This document shows positions 20,897 to 29,448 of a stretch of DNA of 64,000 bases, in pieces. The notes under the pieces are model-generated. The model was not told where the DNA came from and did no database searches. It saw only the letters and a list, made by a program, of their open reading frames with translations. The position numbers and the translations under genes are program-made. Positions within the stretch are counted from its first letter, which is position 1. Each line of letters opens with the position of its first letter. The DNA comes from Siphonodentalium dalli (lineage: Eukaryota > Mollusca > Scaphopoda > Gadilida > Siphonodentaliidae), in assembly GCA_032622095.1 (NCBI GenBank), contig CP136065.1, positions 246,015,474-246,079,473 on the forward strand, in the 5' to 3' direction.

Positions 20897-22012
20897 ACCT
20901 ATCAATCCTTGATATAGTTGTGTCTGACATTTGCAGAATGAGGTCCCCAGAGGGTGAATTTAGTGAATCTATCTCGCACAGAGGGCTAGCATCACCCATG
21001 TACATGTAGCCTATCAATCCTTGATATAGATGTGTCTGACATTTGCAGAATGAGGTCCCTAGAGGGTGATTATAGTGATGCTATCTCATACAGTGGGCTA
21101 GCATCACCCATGTACATGTAGCCTATCAATCCTTGATATAGATGTGTCTGACATTTGCAGAATGAGGTCCCTAGAGGGTGATTATAGTGATGCTATCTCA
21201 TACAGTGGGCTAGCATCACCCATGTACATGTAGCCTATCAATCCTCGATATACATGTAGATGTGTCTGACATTTGCAGAATGAGGTCCCTAGAGGGTGAT
21301 TATAGTGATGCTATCTCATACAGTGGGCTAGCATCACCCATGTACATGTAGCCTATCAATCCTTGATATAGATGTGTCTGACATTTGCAGAATGAGGTCC
21401 CTAGAGGGTGATTATAGTGATGCTATCTCATACAGTGGGCTAGCATCACCCATGTACATGTAGCCTATCAATCCTTGATATAGATGTGTCTGACATTTGC
21501 AGAATGAGGTCCCTAGAGGGTGATTATAGTGATGCTATCTCATACAGTGGGCTAGCATCACCCATGTACATGTAGCCTATCAATCCTTGATATAGATGTG
21601 TCTGACATTTGCAGAATGAGGTCCCTAGAGGGTGATTATAGTGATGCTATCTCATACAGTGGGCTAGCATCACCCATGTACATGTAGCCTATCAATCCTT
21701 GATATAGATGTGTCTGACATTTGCAGAATGAGGTCCCTAGAGGGTGATTATAGTGATGCTATCTCATACAGTGGGCTAGCATCACCCATGTACATGTAGC
21801 CTATCAATCCTTGATATAGATGTGTCTGACATTTGCAGAATGAGGTCCCTAGAGGGTGATTATAGTGATGCTATCTCATACAGTGGGCTAGCATCACCCA
21901 TGTACATGTAGCCTATCAATCCTTGATATAGATGTGTCTGACATTTGCAGAATGAGGTCCCTAGAGGGTGATTATAGTGATGCTATCTCATACAGTGGGC
22001 TAGCATCACCCA
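20897..22012 (+). repeat. 112-bp satellite derived from a hAT-m MITE, ten units
   Basis: Units start at 20897, 21009, 21121, 21233, 21351, 21463, 21575, 21687, 21799 and 21911. All are 112 bp except the one at 21233 (118 bp). Each holds CCTATCAATCCTTGATATAG, then hAT-m sequence (TTTGCAGAATGAGGTCCCTA) and TAGCATCACCCATGTACATG. The first unit is the least altered, keeping the canonical CCCCAGAGGGTGAATTTAGT. After the last unit, hAT-m sequence resumes (TTTCACCCTCTGGGGATATC to about 22100). Confidence 0.95.
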
Positions 22013-22100
22013 TTTCACCCTCTGGGGATATCATTCTGCTAAGGCCTCGACTGCTATATGGGAGACCTAGGATCAGATTGAAGTTACCCAGTTGAAGACC

Positions 22101-22650
22101 CCCAATTCCTAACTCCCACAATGCAATTTTAAAACAGCCAAATTCACCATCTCCAGCGAGGGCTATAATGCTGAATAAATCTGCATTTTATAAGTAATTG
22201 GAGGCATCATGTAACATTGAGTTCGAAATTACAAACGCAATATAATCTCTTGGACGTCCTAATTTTTGTCACAGCGGAACCTTTTTTTTTATTGATTTTA
22301 GATTGTATTAGTGAGGCTAAGTAATTAGTAGGATTGTTGGACCTCTGGCTCAGCCATAATAAATAGACTCATCTGTCCTAGTTACAAATAGATTGGTTAA
22401 AGATTAACTGTTATATAGTCTGGTCTTCCCAAAATCCCTATGGAATATAATAAGCCTGGTTTATTTGTAACGATCTGGAACATTTCAGCGGATTTGAGAA
22501 TCTAAGGATGTTATCCACATTAATGAAGACATACATGTATTTAGGGCTTCAGACTAATGATTTTTTTATTGAAAAAATACTACAATGAAAACAGGGAAAC
22601 GGTCAAGTTCGTAGCTATGATACGAACAGGCATGTTCGCATTGGGCAAGA
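22101..22650. other. Unannotated stretch
   Basis: AT-rich DNA, no gene, element end or RNA recognised. Confidence 0.3.
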
Positions 22651-22654
22651 CCAA

Positions 22655-23205
22655 CAACAAGAGGTGTGCACTCGGGTGCTAGCATACCCCCACTGTGGCA
22701 AATTCAACCCGCATTATCCGTAAACCCTAACTTGATAGCATCCACACAAAAAAAATCCCCAAATTTTCTAAGTCAAAATAAGTCGAAAATGAAGTGTAAT
22801 ATTAGGAAAAACAGTCCGAGCCAACCCTGACCCGCATCATGTAGAGAGGGTGTTGTGAGAAGCATGTATACCAAAAATGATTGAACTCGGTTCATATTTG
22901 TTAAAGTTATTAAGTCGGACAGAATTTTCTAAGTCAAAATAAGTTGAAAAGGAAGGCGTTTAAAAAAAGAAAGTCGGACCACACCGCAATTAGCATCATG
23001 CGGAGCGGCGGTCCTAAGGAGATTGCATACAAAAAATTATTGAAATCGGTTCATATCTGTTCGAGTTATGAGGTTGGACGGACAGACACACGGAGGGAGA
23101 AAGTGTGACGGACGGACGGACGGACGGCTCGACAGACGGACGGACAGAAGCAGTCAATCCAGTATACCCCCCATTTTCTTCGAAAGTGGGGGTATAATAA
23201 TCCAA
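22655..23205 (-). repeat. Dispersed repeat with GACGGACGG tract
   Basis: It starts with GGTGTGCACTCGGGTGC, has two internal repeats (TTTTCTAAGTCAAAATAAGT near 22761 and 22923, each followed by AATGATTGAA or AATTATTGAA and a CGGTTCATAT phrase), then GACGGACGGACGGACGGCTC and a final hairpin of CCCCCATTTTCTTCGAAAG...GGGGG. This type of non-coding repeat is common in molluscs. The minus strand reads open for 113 codons through the GACG tract, which I regard as spurious. Confidence 0.55.
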
Positions 23206-23304
23206 ATGTTGTGGTGGTACATGTAAGTATGATTCTTTTGTAAAATTGGGACTTGCGTCGAAATCTAAAAAAAAAAGATTTTTTTTTGACATTCTCACTA
23301 ATAA

Positions 23305-23408
23305 TGTGGTTTTCATTCTATGGTTTCTGTAATTCCCTGATATCATGCTTACCATGTGGTATTCATTCTATGGTTTGTGTAATTCCCTGATATCATGCTT
23401 ACCATGTT
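23305..23408 (+). repeat. Two tandem 56-bp units
   Basis: ATTCATTCTATGGTTT...CTGATATCATGCTTACCATG occurs twice in succession with few mismatches. No function is evident. Confidence 0.7.
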
Positions 23409-23589
23409 TTATCATGTTCACAGATAAACTTGTATTCTATAAATTTGTAATTGTATTTCATCTTCTGCTTGTGGCATATGGTGGGTAGTGACATTGTAAT
23501 TGTAATCATCGAAAATGGGCCATAATCAGCTGTTTTAATATTTAATCCAGAGCAGCATCACCAGGGATGTAGCTATGGGGGTGGCGGGG

Positions 23590-23733
23590 GATATGGATTG
23601 TTGCCATTCATCGGAAAGCTCTCGGGGAGAGCTTTCCGATGAATGGCAACAAGCCATATTTCCGACTAAATCCTGAAAAGTTACCAATAATTCTGCTGTG
23701 GTTAAGAAGTCGATTACTTAGAGCATTACTGTA
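23590..23733. mobile_element. TA-pal MITE, left arm truncated
   Basis: Only the inner part of the left arm remains (ATATGGATTGTTGCCATTCA). The right arm is complete to GCATTACTGTA. Confidence 0.75.
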
Positions 23734-23820
23734 TTTGGCCCCTGTGTGTGTCTACAGGTATTATTCGGCCAGATGACTCTGAGAGGAGAGTAGCTACATT
23801 TTGTTTTGTTTACAGCTGTA

Positions 23821-24072
23821 TTAACCCTTTACCCAACAAACCGGCCAAAACCGGCCAAATAAAGCTTCAACAGCCTAAAATATCTTCGGTCTGTCTCAAT
23901 AGAACCATACAAATATGGATATCATTGGAACCGGCTCCTTGACCACATTGTGATAGTTACAGTTATGCCCTGTGCCAATGCATTCTCTTATATATGCGAG
24001 TCGACCATAGGTCGCCTCGCATATATAAGAGAATGCATTGGCACAGGGCCGTTCTGTTGGGTAAAGGGTTAA
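23821..24072 (-). mobile_element. PB-A MITE, single-hairpin form
   Basis: TTAA at 23821-23824 and 24069-24072 with full termini CCCTTTACCCAACA and TGTTGGGTAAAGGG. Only one hairpin module (23973-24043) is present. The AT-rich core and second hairpin are missing, consistent with recombination between the two inverted hairpins or a deletion between them. Confidence 0.85.
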
Positions 24073-24447
24073 CAGGTAATCCTGGGTGATGTAAACAGGG
24101 AGTGGGAGCTAATTGGGAAGAAGTTTGTTAACAGAGAGAGTTATTAGGTTCAGGGAGATCAAACTGCATCGTGATAGAAAATGCCTCCAGACACATGGTT
24201 CGATTTTAAAACAATTATTGGGTGCCAGTGTCAGATGGATAGAGAAATAGTGTTATTTATACACGAGTACTAAGTGCATTAGAGTAGCCAAATTGTTAAC
24301 AGTCTCCCAAACTATTGCCCCATCCAGCATTTATATTGGAAGAGTGACAGTATCAACACTTGAAAAGGGAATTTTTCTTCCTCGGCAATGATTTAGAATT
24401 GCAAGAAATTCTATATTGGCTTCCACAGCTTTTTTCTGCGGTAGCTA

Positions 24448-24582
24448 CAGTAATGCTCTAAATAATCGATTCACCGAGAGCTTTCCGATGAATGGCAACA
24501 AGCCATATTTCCAACTAAATCCTGAAAAATTATACATAATTCTTCTGTGGTTAAGGAGTCGATTATTTAGAGCATTACTATA
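24448..24582. mobile_element. TA-pal MITE with deleted left arm
   Basis: The left tip CAGTAATGCTCTAAATAATC is joined directly to the inner right arm (GAGAGCTTTCCGATGAATGG). The right arm continues to GAGCATTACTA. Confidence 0.75.
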
Positions 24583-24601
24583 ATTTCGAGGGCTGCAGTA
24601 C

Positions 24602-24990
24602 TTAACCCTTTACCCAACAAACCGGCCAAAACCGGCCAAATAAAGCTTCAACAGCCTAAAATATCTTCGGTCTGTCTCAATAGAACCATACAAATATGGA
24701 TATCATTGGAACCGGCTCCTTGACCACATTGTGATAGTTACAGTTATGCCCTGTGCCAATGCATTCTCTTATATATGCGAGTCGACCATAGGTCGCCTCG
24801 CATATATAAGAGAATGCATTGGCCTAAAAATATCTTTTTTTACCATTTTTTCTTACATTCTTTAACAATTTTATAATTTTTAATGTGTTAAGCCAATGCA
24901 TTCTCTTATATATGCGAGGCGACCTATGGTCGACTCGCATATATAAGAGAATGCATTGGCACAGGGCCCTTCTGTTGGGTAAAGGGTTAA
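24602..24990 (-). mobile_element. PB-A MITE
   Basis: TTAA at 24602-24605 and 24987-24990, complete termini, hairpins at 24756-24823 and 24893-24961. The corresponding empty site (one TTAA) lies in the duplicate unit near 25588. Confidence 0.92.
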
Positions 24991-25140
24991 AAGTATTTGC
25001 ATTGCATAATTGGATTACTTTTTGGACCAGCGATTTTCAGAGTAGTAAAATTACTAACAGTCTCCACCAGCCAAGAGATGTTTCCCTAAAATATGCCACT
25101 TCTCCCTAGTTTTGTCCTAGGGAGAAATGACTTCTCTCTC

Positions 25141-25539
25141 TTAACCCTTTACCCAACAGAACGGCCCTGTGCCAATGCATTCTCTTATATATGCGAGTCG
25201 ACCATAGGTCGCCTCGCATATATAAGAGAATGCATTGGCTTAACACATTAAAAATTATAAAATGGTTAAAGAATGTAAGAAAAAATGGTAAAAAGTGTTA
25301 AAAAAGATTTTTTTTAGGCCAATGCATTCTCTTATATATGCGAGGCGACCTATGGTCGACTCGCATATATAAGAGAATGCATTGGCACAGGGCATAACTG
25401 TAACCATCACAATGTGGTCAATGAGCCGGTTCCAATGATATCCATATGTGTATGGTTCTATTGAGACAGACCGAAGATATTTTAGGCTGTTGAAGCTTTA
25501 TTTGGCCGGTTTTGGCCGGTTTGTTGGGTAAAGGGTTAA
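25141..25539 (+). mobile_element. PB-A MITE at a duplication junction
   Basis: TTAA at 25141-25144 and 25536-25539, complete termini, hairpins at 25170-25239 and 25319-25387. It is in the opposite orientation to the copy 150 bp upstream. The right TTAA is followed directly by GGAGTCGATTATTTAGAGCA, the tail of a TA-pal right arm. Confidence 0.92.
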
Positions 25540-25805
25540 GGAGTCGATTATTTAGAGCATTACTATAATTTCGAGGGCTGCAGTACTTAAAAGTATTTGC
25601 ATTGTACAATTGGATTACTTTTTGGAACAGCGAGTAGTAAAATTACTAAGAGTCTCCACCAGCCAAGAGATGTCTCCCTAAAATGTGCCACTTCTCCCTA
25701 GTTTTGTCCCAGGGAGAAATGACTTCTCTCTCTTACACGAGTATGCATATTTCAATACAGCATATTTGAAGCATATTTATTGATTATAATGGTATACTTA
25801 CCATG

Positions 25806-26124
25806 GAAGAATCCAGAGATAATTTGGGGACACCTGTTTTCCAGCAGAGGATACATTTACTAGTATTCCCATATAACTTAATAAGGCTTCTGCGCTGAAC
25901 CAACACAGATACATATACATGTATTATAAATATGACATAATATTTCTTATTTCAGAAATAAACATGCAAATAAAGGCTCTATTTACATAGCATATTGTTG
26001 AATTGCCTTGGAATATTCAGGTTGACTCAATACTGTCCACTAGGAATTTGGGGACATTTGGGCTTCTTGAGTTTGGGGGCCCATACCTGTAACAGGTATC
26101 AAAACAGCCCTGGAAATTTCCCTG
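25806..26124 (+). mobile_element. Family H element
   Basis: Starts GAAGAATCCAGAGATAATTT, then GGGGACACCTGTTTTC; ends with CCTGTAACAGGTATCAAAAC and AGCCCTGGAAATTTCC. A copy at 54636-54936 has the same parts inverted, and a lone GGATCCAGGGATTATTTGGG end lies near 46337. The ends are only weakly inverted. Class unknown. Confidence 0.55.
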
Positions 26125-26233
26125 ATACTTACTCATTATAACAGGTTGGGTTGGGGAATGGTTCCCCTGTAGCAGCTGGGGGAAATCAACAAACTGTGAA
26201 TATCTATTAGTATTTAGCAAATCAGTTGATAAT

Positions 26234-26488
26234 TTAACCCTTTATGCCGGGAGCTGCGCTGGTGCAGCATTAAAGTTCCTGTGCCAGTACCTTATCTTAT
26301 ATATGCGAGTTTCCCATAGGGAGCATCGCATATGTAAGAGAATGCACTGACTTAAAAGGTCAAGGTAAATATTATTAGGCCAACAAATTCTCTTATATAT
26401 GCGAGGCTCCCTATGGGAGACTCACATATATAAGAGAAAACTTTGCCACAGGGTTAACATTCAGGAAGCTCCAGTCATGGAAGGGTAA
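26234..26488 (+). mobile_element. PB-C MITE
   Basis: Starts TTAACCCTTTATGCCGGGAG at 26234. Hairpins at about 26280-26352 and 26381-26450. The right end TCCAGTCATGGAAGGGTAA has lost the first T of TTAA. Confidence 0.7.
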
Positions 26489-27215
26489 AGCCAAGTTGCA
26501 AATATCTACGGTAATACAACATAAGTAGATAAAGTTACGGAAATGTTATCGTGTTAAATTTGCTGGTAAAATAAGTAAACTGACAATTTTTCATATCGCC
26601 ACCAACAACAGTAGAGGAAATTGTTAAAATTTACAATTATTTCTAAGTCCACTACATTCATGACAACATGCTACCATGAACTATTCCTGATCATCCTTAA
26701 GTGGCTAACATCTGGACCCAAACTCGATGCAGGGTTTACCTCCCTTGATGATTCGGTAAGGCCGCTGCTACCGGCGACATTAAACCCACATTTGGTGGAC
26801 TTCCGCGATATTAAAATATATACTAAGCGAACAGAGCAACATGCTGCCCTTGTTAAGCACACAAAATATCGAACAAAATTTGTATAAATTTTTGACCTTT
26901 ACTATGTTTGAAAAGTCCCACTAAAACCGAAGAACTATATTTCGAAATGGTGTGATTCAGTTCTTCCGATTATTTTATCAACACAAAAGTATAAACGCAC
27001 GTGTACGACATTGTCAATACTCGAACGGCAAGTCAAACACAAGAGTTCAAATTTGCTGCAATTTTGACGAGTATCTTGCGAAAATCGTCATCAAAACTAC
27101 CGCTCTGATTTTGCATTCTGTCATTATGTTTTAGTGTGGGAATTGTTCTCAAAGCACATAGAAAATTTGACTTTGGAGAAATCGGGTTTCGCCATTTTTG
27201 CTGGAAAATCCCATG
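26489..27215. other. Unannotated stretch
   Basis: Short frames occur on both strands, but none is persuasive. No element boundary is seen. Confidence 0.3.
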
Positions 27216-27622
27216 CTAAATATAGAAACATGGACTAGTACCAGTCCTTCCCAGGAGACGGGAGTGATTGCTCTCGCACCCGTATGCACTCGTAATTTTC
27301 AATTCACGGGTGCTGAAATTCGCACCCGTCCCTCTTTGCAAAATACTAATGGAGACTATAATTGTTGGTTCAATATTGAATTATTTTAAGGTTTATTTAG
27401 ATCCTTTAACATCTCAGTTCAACTGTGGCATATTAAGGTGTAACTCTACATACCGGTAGGTCTATTCCACAATGACTTTTTGTTTGAGCAAAAACCCAAC
27501 TTTCAATTATAGTATGGGTGCCATATTACACCCGTCTTCTGCATTACGGGAGCAAATAAATGCTCTCGCTGTGTTTTCCTCATGGGAAGGACTGACTAAA
27601 TATAGAAACATGGACTAGTACC
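27216..27622. mobile_element. Inverted-repeat element between 27-bp direct repeats
   Basis: A 351-bp unit (27243-27593) has termini AGTCCTTCCCA and TGGGAAGGACT. It lies between identical 27-bp direct repeats (27216-27242 and 27596-27622, from CTAAATATAG to TAGTACC). The interior repeats GCACCCGT phrases in both orientations. The direct repeats are much longer than target duplications of known cut-and-paste elements. Confidence 0.65.
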
Positions 27623-27870
27623 CAGCCGGTTACAGAGTCAGAAAGGAAGCATGACTGGTGCGCTCTGGTAGAGACTGATCTGGACCATGTCTACATAATC
27701 ATAAAACAGAACCAGTCAAAACAGTAACGAAATGATCATCAAATCGCAACATAACCAAGAAGAATCAACCACATGGCTTTAAGTTTTTAGAGATGTTCAC
27801 TTTGATATCTTTCAGAATACGGAAATAATTATTGACGTGTTAAGCCCTGAAAAAGCATTCTTTTCCTGCA

Positions 27871-28068
27871 AAATGGTTCAGTAGTCATGGTGGGGAATCA
27901 CATGGTTTGGTGGTTCGTGAGTTCCACGCATACAAAATGGTTCAGTAGTCATGGTGGGGAATCGCATGGTTTCGTGGTTCGTGAGTACCACGCATACAAA
28001 ATGGTTCAGTAGTCATGGTGGGGAATCACATGGTTTCGTGGTTCGTGAGTACCACGCATACAAAATGG
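27871..28068 (+). repeat. Three tandem 64-bp units
   Basis: AAATGGTTCAGTAGTCATGG recurs at 27871, 27935 and 27999, and AAATGGTT starts again at 28063. An inverted, diverged single unit lies at 28683-28747. Confidence 0.85.
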
Positions 28069-28122
28069 TTGAGGCGAGTGCAAATATAATATATCAGCAA
28101 CTGACACACAAGATTTTTACTG

Positions 28123-28364
28123 TTAACCCTTTGAGTGCCAGGTCCGATTTTTGTATCAACCCATATACCCTGTGCCAATGCATTCTCTTATATATGCGAG
28201 TCGACCATAGGTCGCCTCGCATATATAAGAGAATGCATTGGCCTAACATTTTTTTTTTTTTTACAATTTTTTTCAATTTTAATAATTTATTCTTATATTC
28301 TTTAACAGACTTATTTTGTAGGTTTAGGGCTGATGAGATCGGCCCCTGGCACTCAAAGGGTTAA
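28123..28364 (+). mobile_element. PB-B MITE
   Basis: TTAA at 28123-28126 and 28361-28364; full termini CCCTTTGAGTGCCAGG and CCTGGCACTCAAAGGG; hairpin at 28177-28245. Confidence 0.9.
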
Positions 28365-28395
28365 GAGCATACATGTGTATGCTGGTTTATTTTTG

Positions 28396-28616
28396 AGACA
28401 AGTTGATACCTTATTTGTTCGGAAATACTATGTGGTTTTCTATAATATTCTTACCAAAGTTGCCAGTCAGAGGTGCATGGAACACACTGGGTCAGTCCAT
28501 ACCTCAAGGAGAATCCTTTGACTGACAACTTTTGCCAGAATGTTAGAGCAAACAAATGTGAATTTGGAAACATATGGGGTATCAGCTTGTTTGGAATATA
28601 TATAGCATCTGCTTGT
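28396..28616. repeat. Diverged long inverted repeat
   Basis: Left arm from AAGTTGATACCTTATTTGTT to AAAGTTGCCAGTCA. The right arm begins TGACTGACAACTTTTGCCAG and ends near GGGGTATCAGCTTGTTTGG. Probably an old MITE. Frames across it are not persuasive. Confidence 0.5.
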
Positions 28617-28866
28617 AGCTGACAAAATACTATGTAATATGTCACATTTATTTACTATTTTTCTTGTTTCTGGTCGTATTTTCGATTGCCTCGGCCATTT
28701 TGAATGCGTGATACTCATCAACTCGAAACCATGTGATTCCCCACCGCTAGTGATCAGAGTTAGCGGGTAAATAAAATGATCTTCGTTTATCACTCCCTGT
28801 TGGTTTCGTTTAGTGACAGACACACAGGTGATGTAGGCATTAATCTGTGGATCGGGTAGGTGAATA

Positions 28867-29079
28867 CAGTAATGACCTAAATAATTGACTCCTTAACCAC
28901 AGTAGAATTATGGGTAATTTTTCAGGATTTAGTCGTAAATATGGCTTGTTGCCATTCATCGGAAAGCTCTCACTGAGAGCTTTCCAAAGAATGGCAACAA
29001 GCCATATTTCCGACTAAATCCTGAAAAGTTACCCATAATTCTGCTGTGGTTAAGGAGTCGATTATTTAGGGCATTACTG
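28867..29079. mobile_element. TA-pal MITE, complete
   Basis: 213-bp palindrome between TA at 28865-28866 and 29080-29081. Tips CAGTAATGACCTAAATAAT and TTATTTAGGGCATTACTG. The centre is AAGCTCTCACTGAGAGCTTT. Confidence 0.9.
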
Positions 29080-29169
29080 TATCTCACGATTGGTGCTACA
29101 TTTTGAACATACTGACTACATTGAGTTTTTAACACTGTCACATTCACGTGTTAGATCATGTGCCATGTA

Positions 29170-29267
29170 TTAGACCAAGTCTTCTCGGTTGACAACAGCT
29201 TGGGATATCGCTTGGCATCATCACAACCGATACCCCAAGCTGTTGAGGACCGAGAAGACTTGGTCTA
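29170..29267. mobile_element. 98-bp hairpin MITE with 8-bp target duplication
   Basis: Arms TAGACCAAGTCTTCTCGG and CCGAGAAGACTTGGTCTA enclose a second stem (CAGCTTGGG...CCCCAAGCTG). GCCATGTA is repeated exactly at 29162-29169 and 29268-29275. Confidence 0.8.
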
Positions 29268-29448
29268 GCCATGTACCTACATTGTAGTCTTTTAACTGTT
29301 ATTGTGGGAAGTATATACAATGTTCCAACTAGTCAACAGCAAAACAAGAGTCAACAGTGGGACCTTCAACTAGTGCTATTCTCCATATTTTTTTCCCAGG
29401 GGGAAGTGATTTCTCTCTCATATATCAGTATGACTGAAGGGGTCACTC

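Larger units (their letters stand above)
24546..25733 (+). repeat. Segmental tandem duplication with MITEs
   Basis: Unit 1 (about 24552-25140, containing PB-A at 24602-24990) and unit 2 (25540-25733) share flanking sequence from GGAGTCGATTATTTAGAGCA, through CGAGGGCTGCAGTACTTAA and AAGTATTTGCATTG, to GACTTCTCTCTCTTA. Unit 2 lacks the PB-A insertion and keeps a single TTAA. A second PB-A copy sits exactly at the junction of the units. Confidence 0.85.

Noticed and set aside
23014-23355. 113-codon frame through the GACGGACGG tract
   Set aside because: It is low-complexity translation of a dispersed repeat and the reading changes with tract length.
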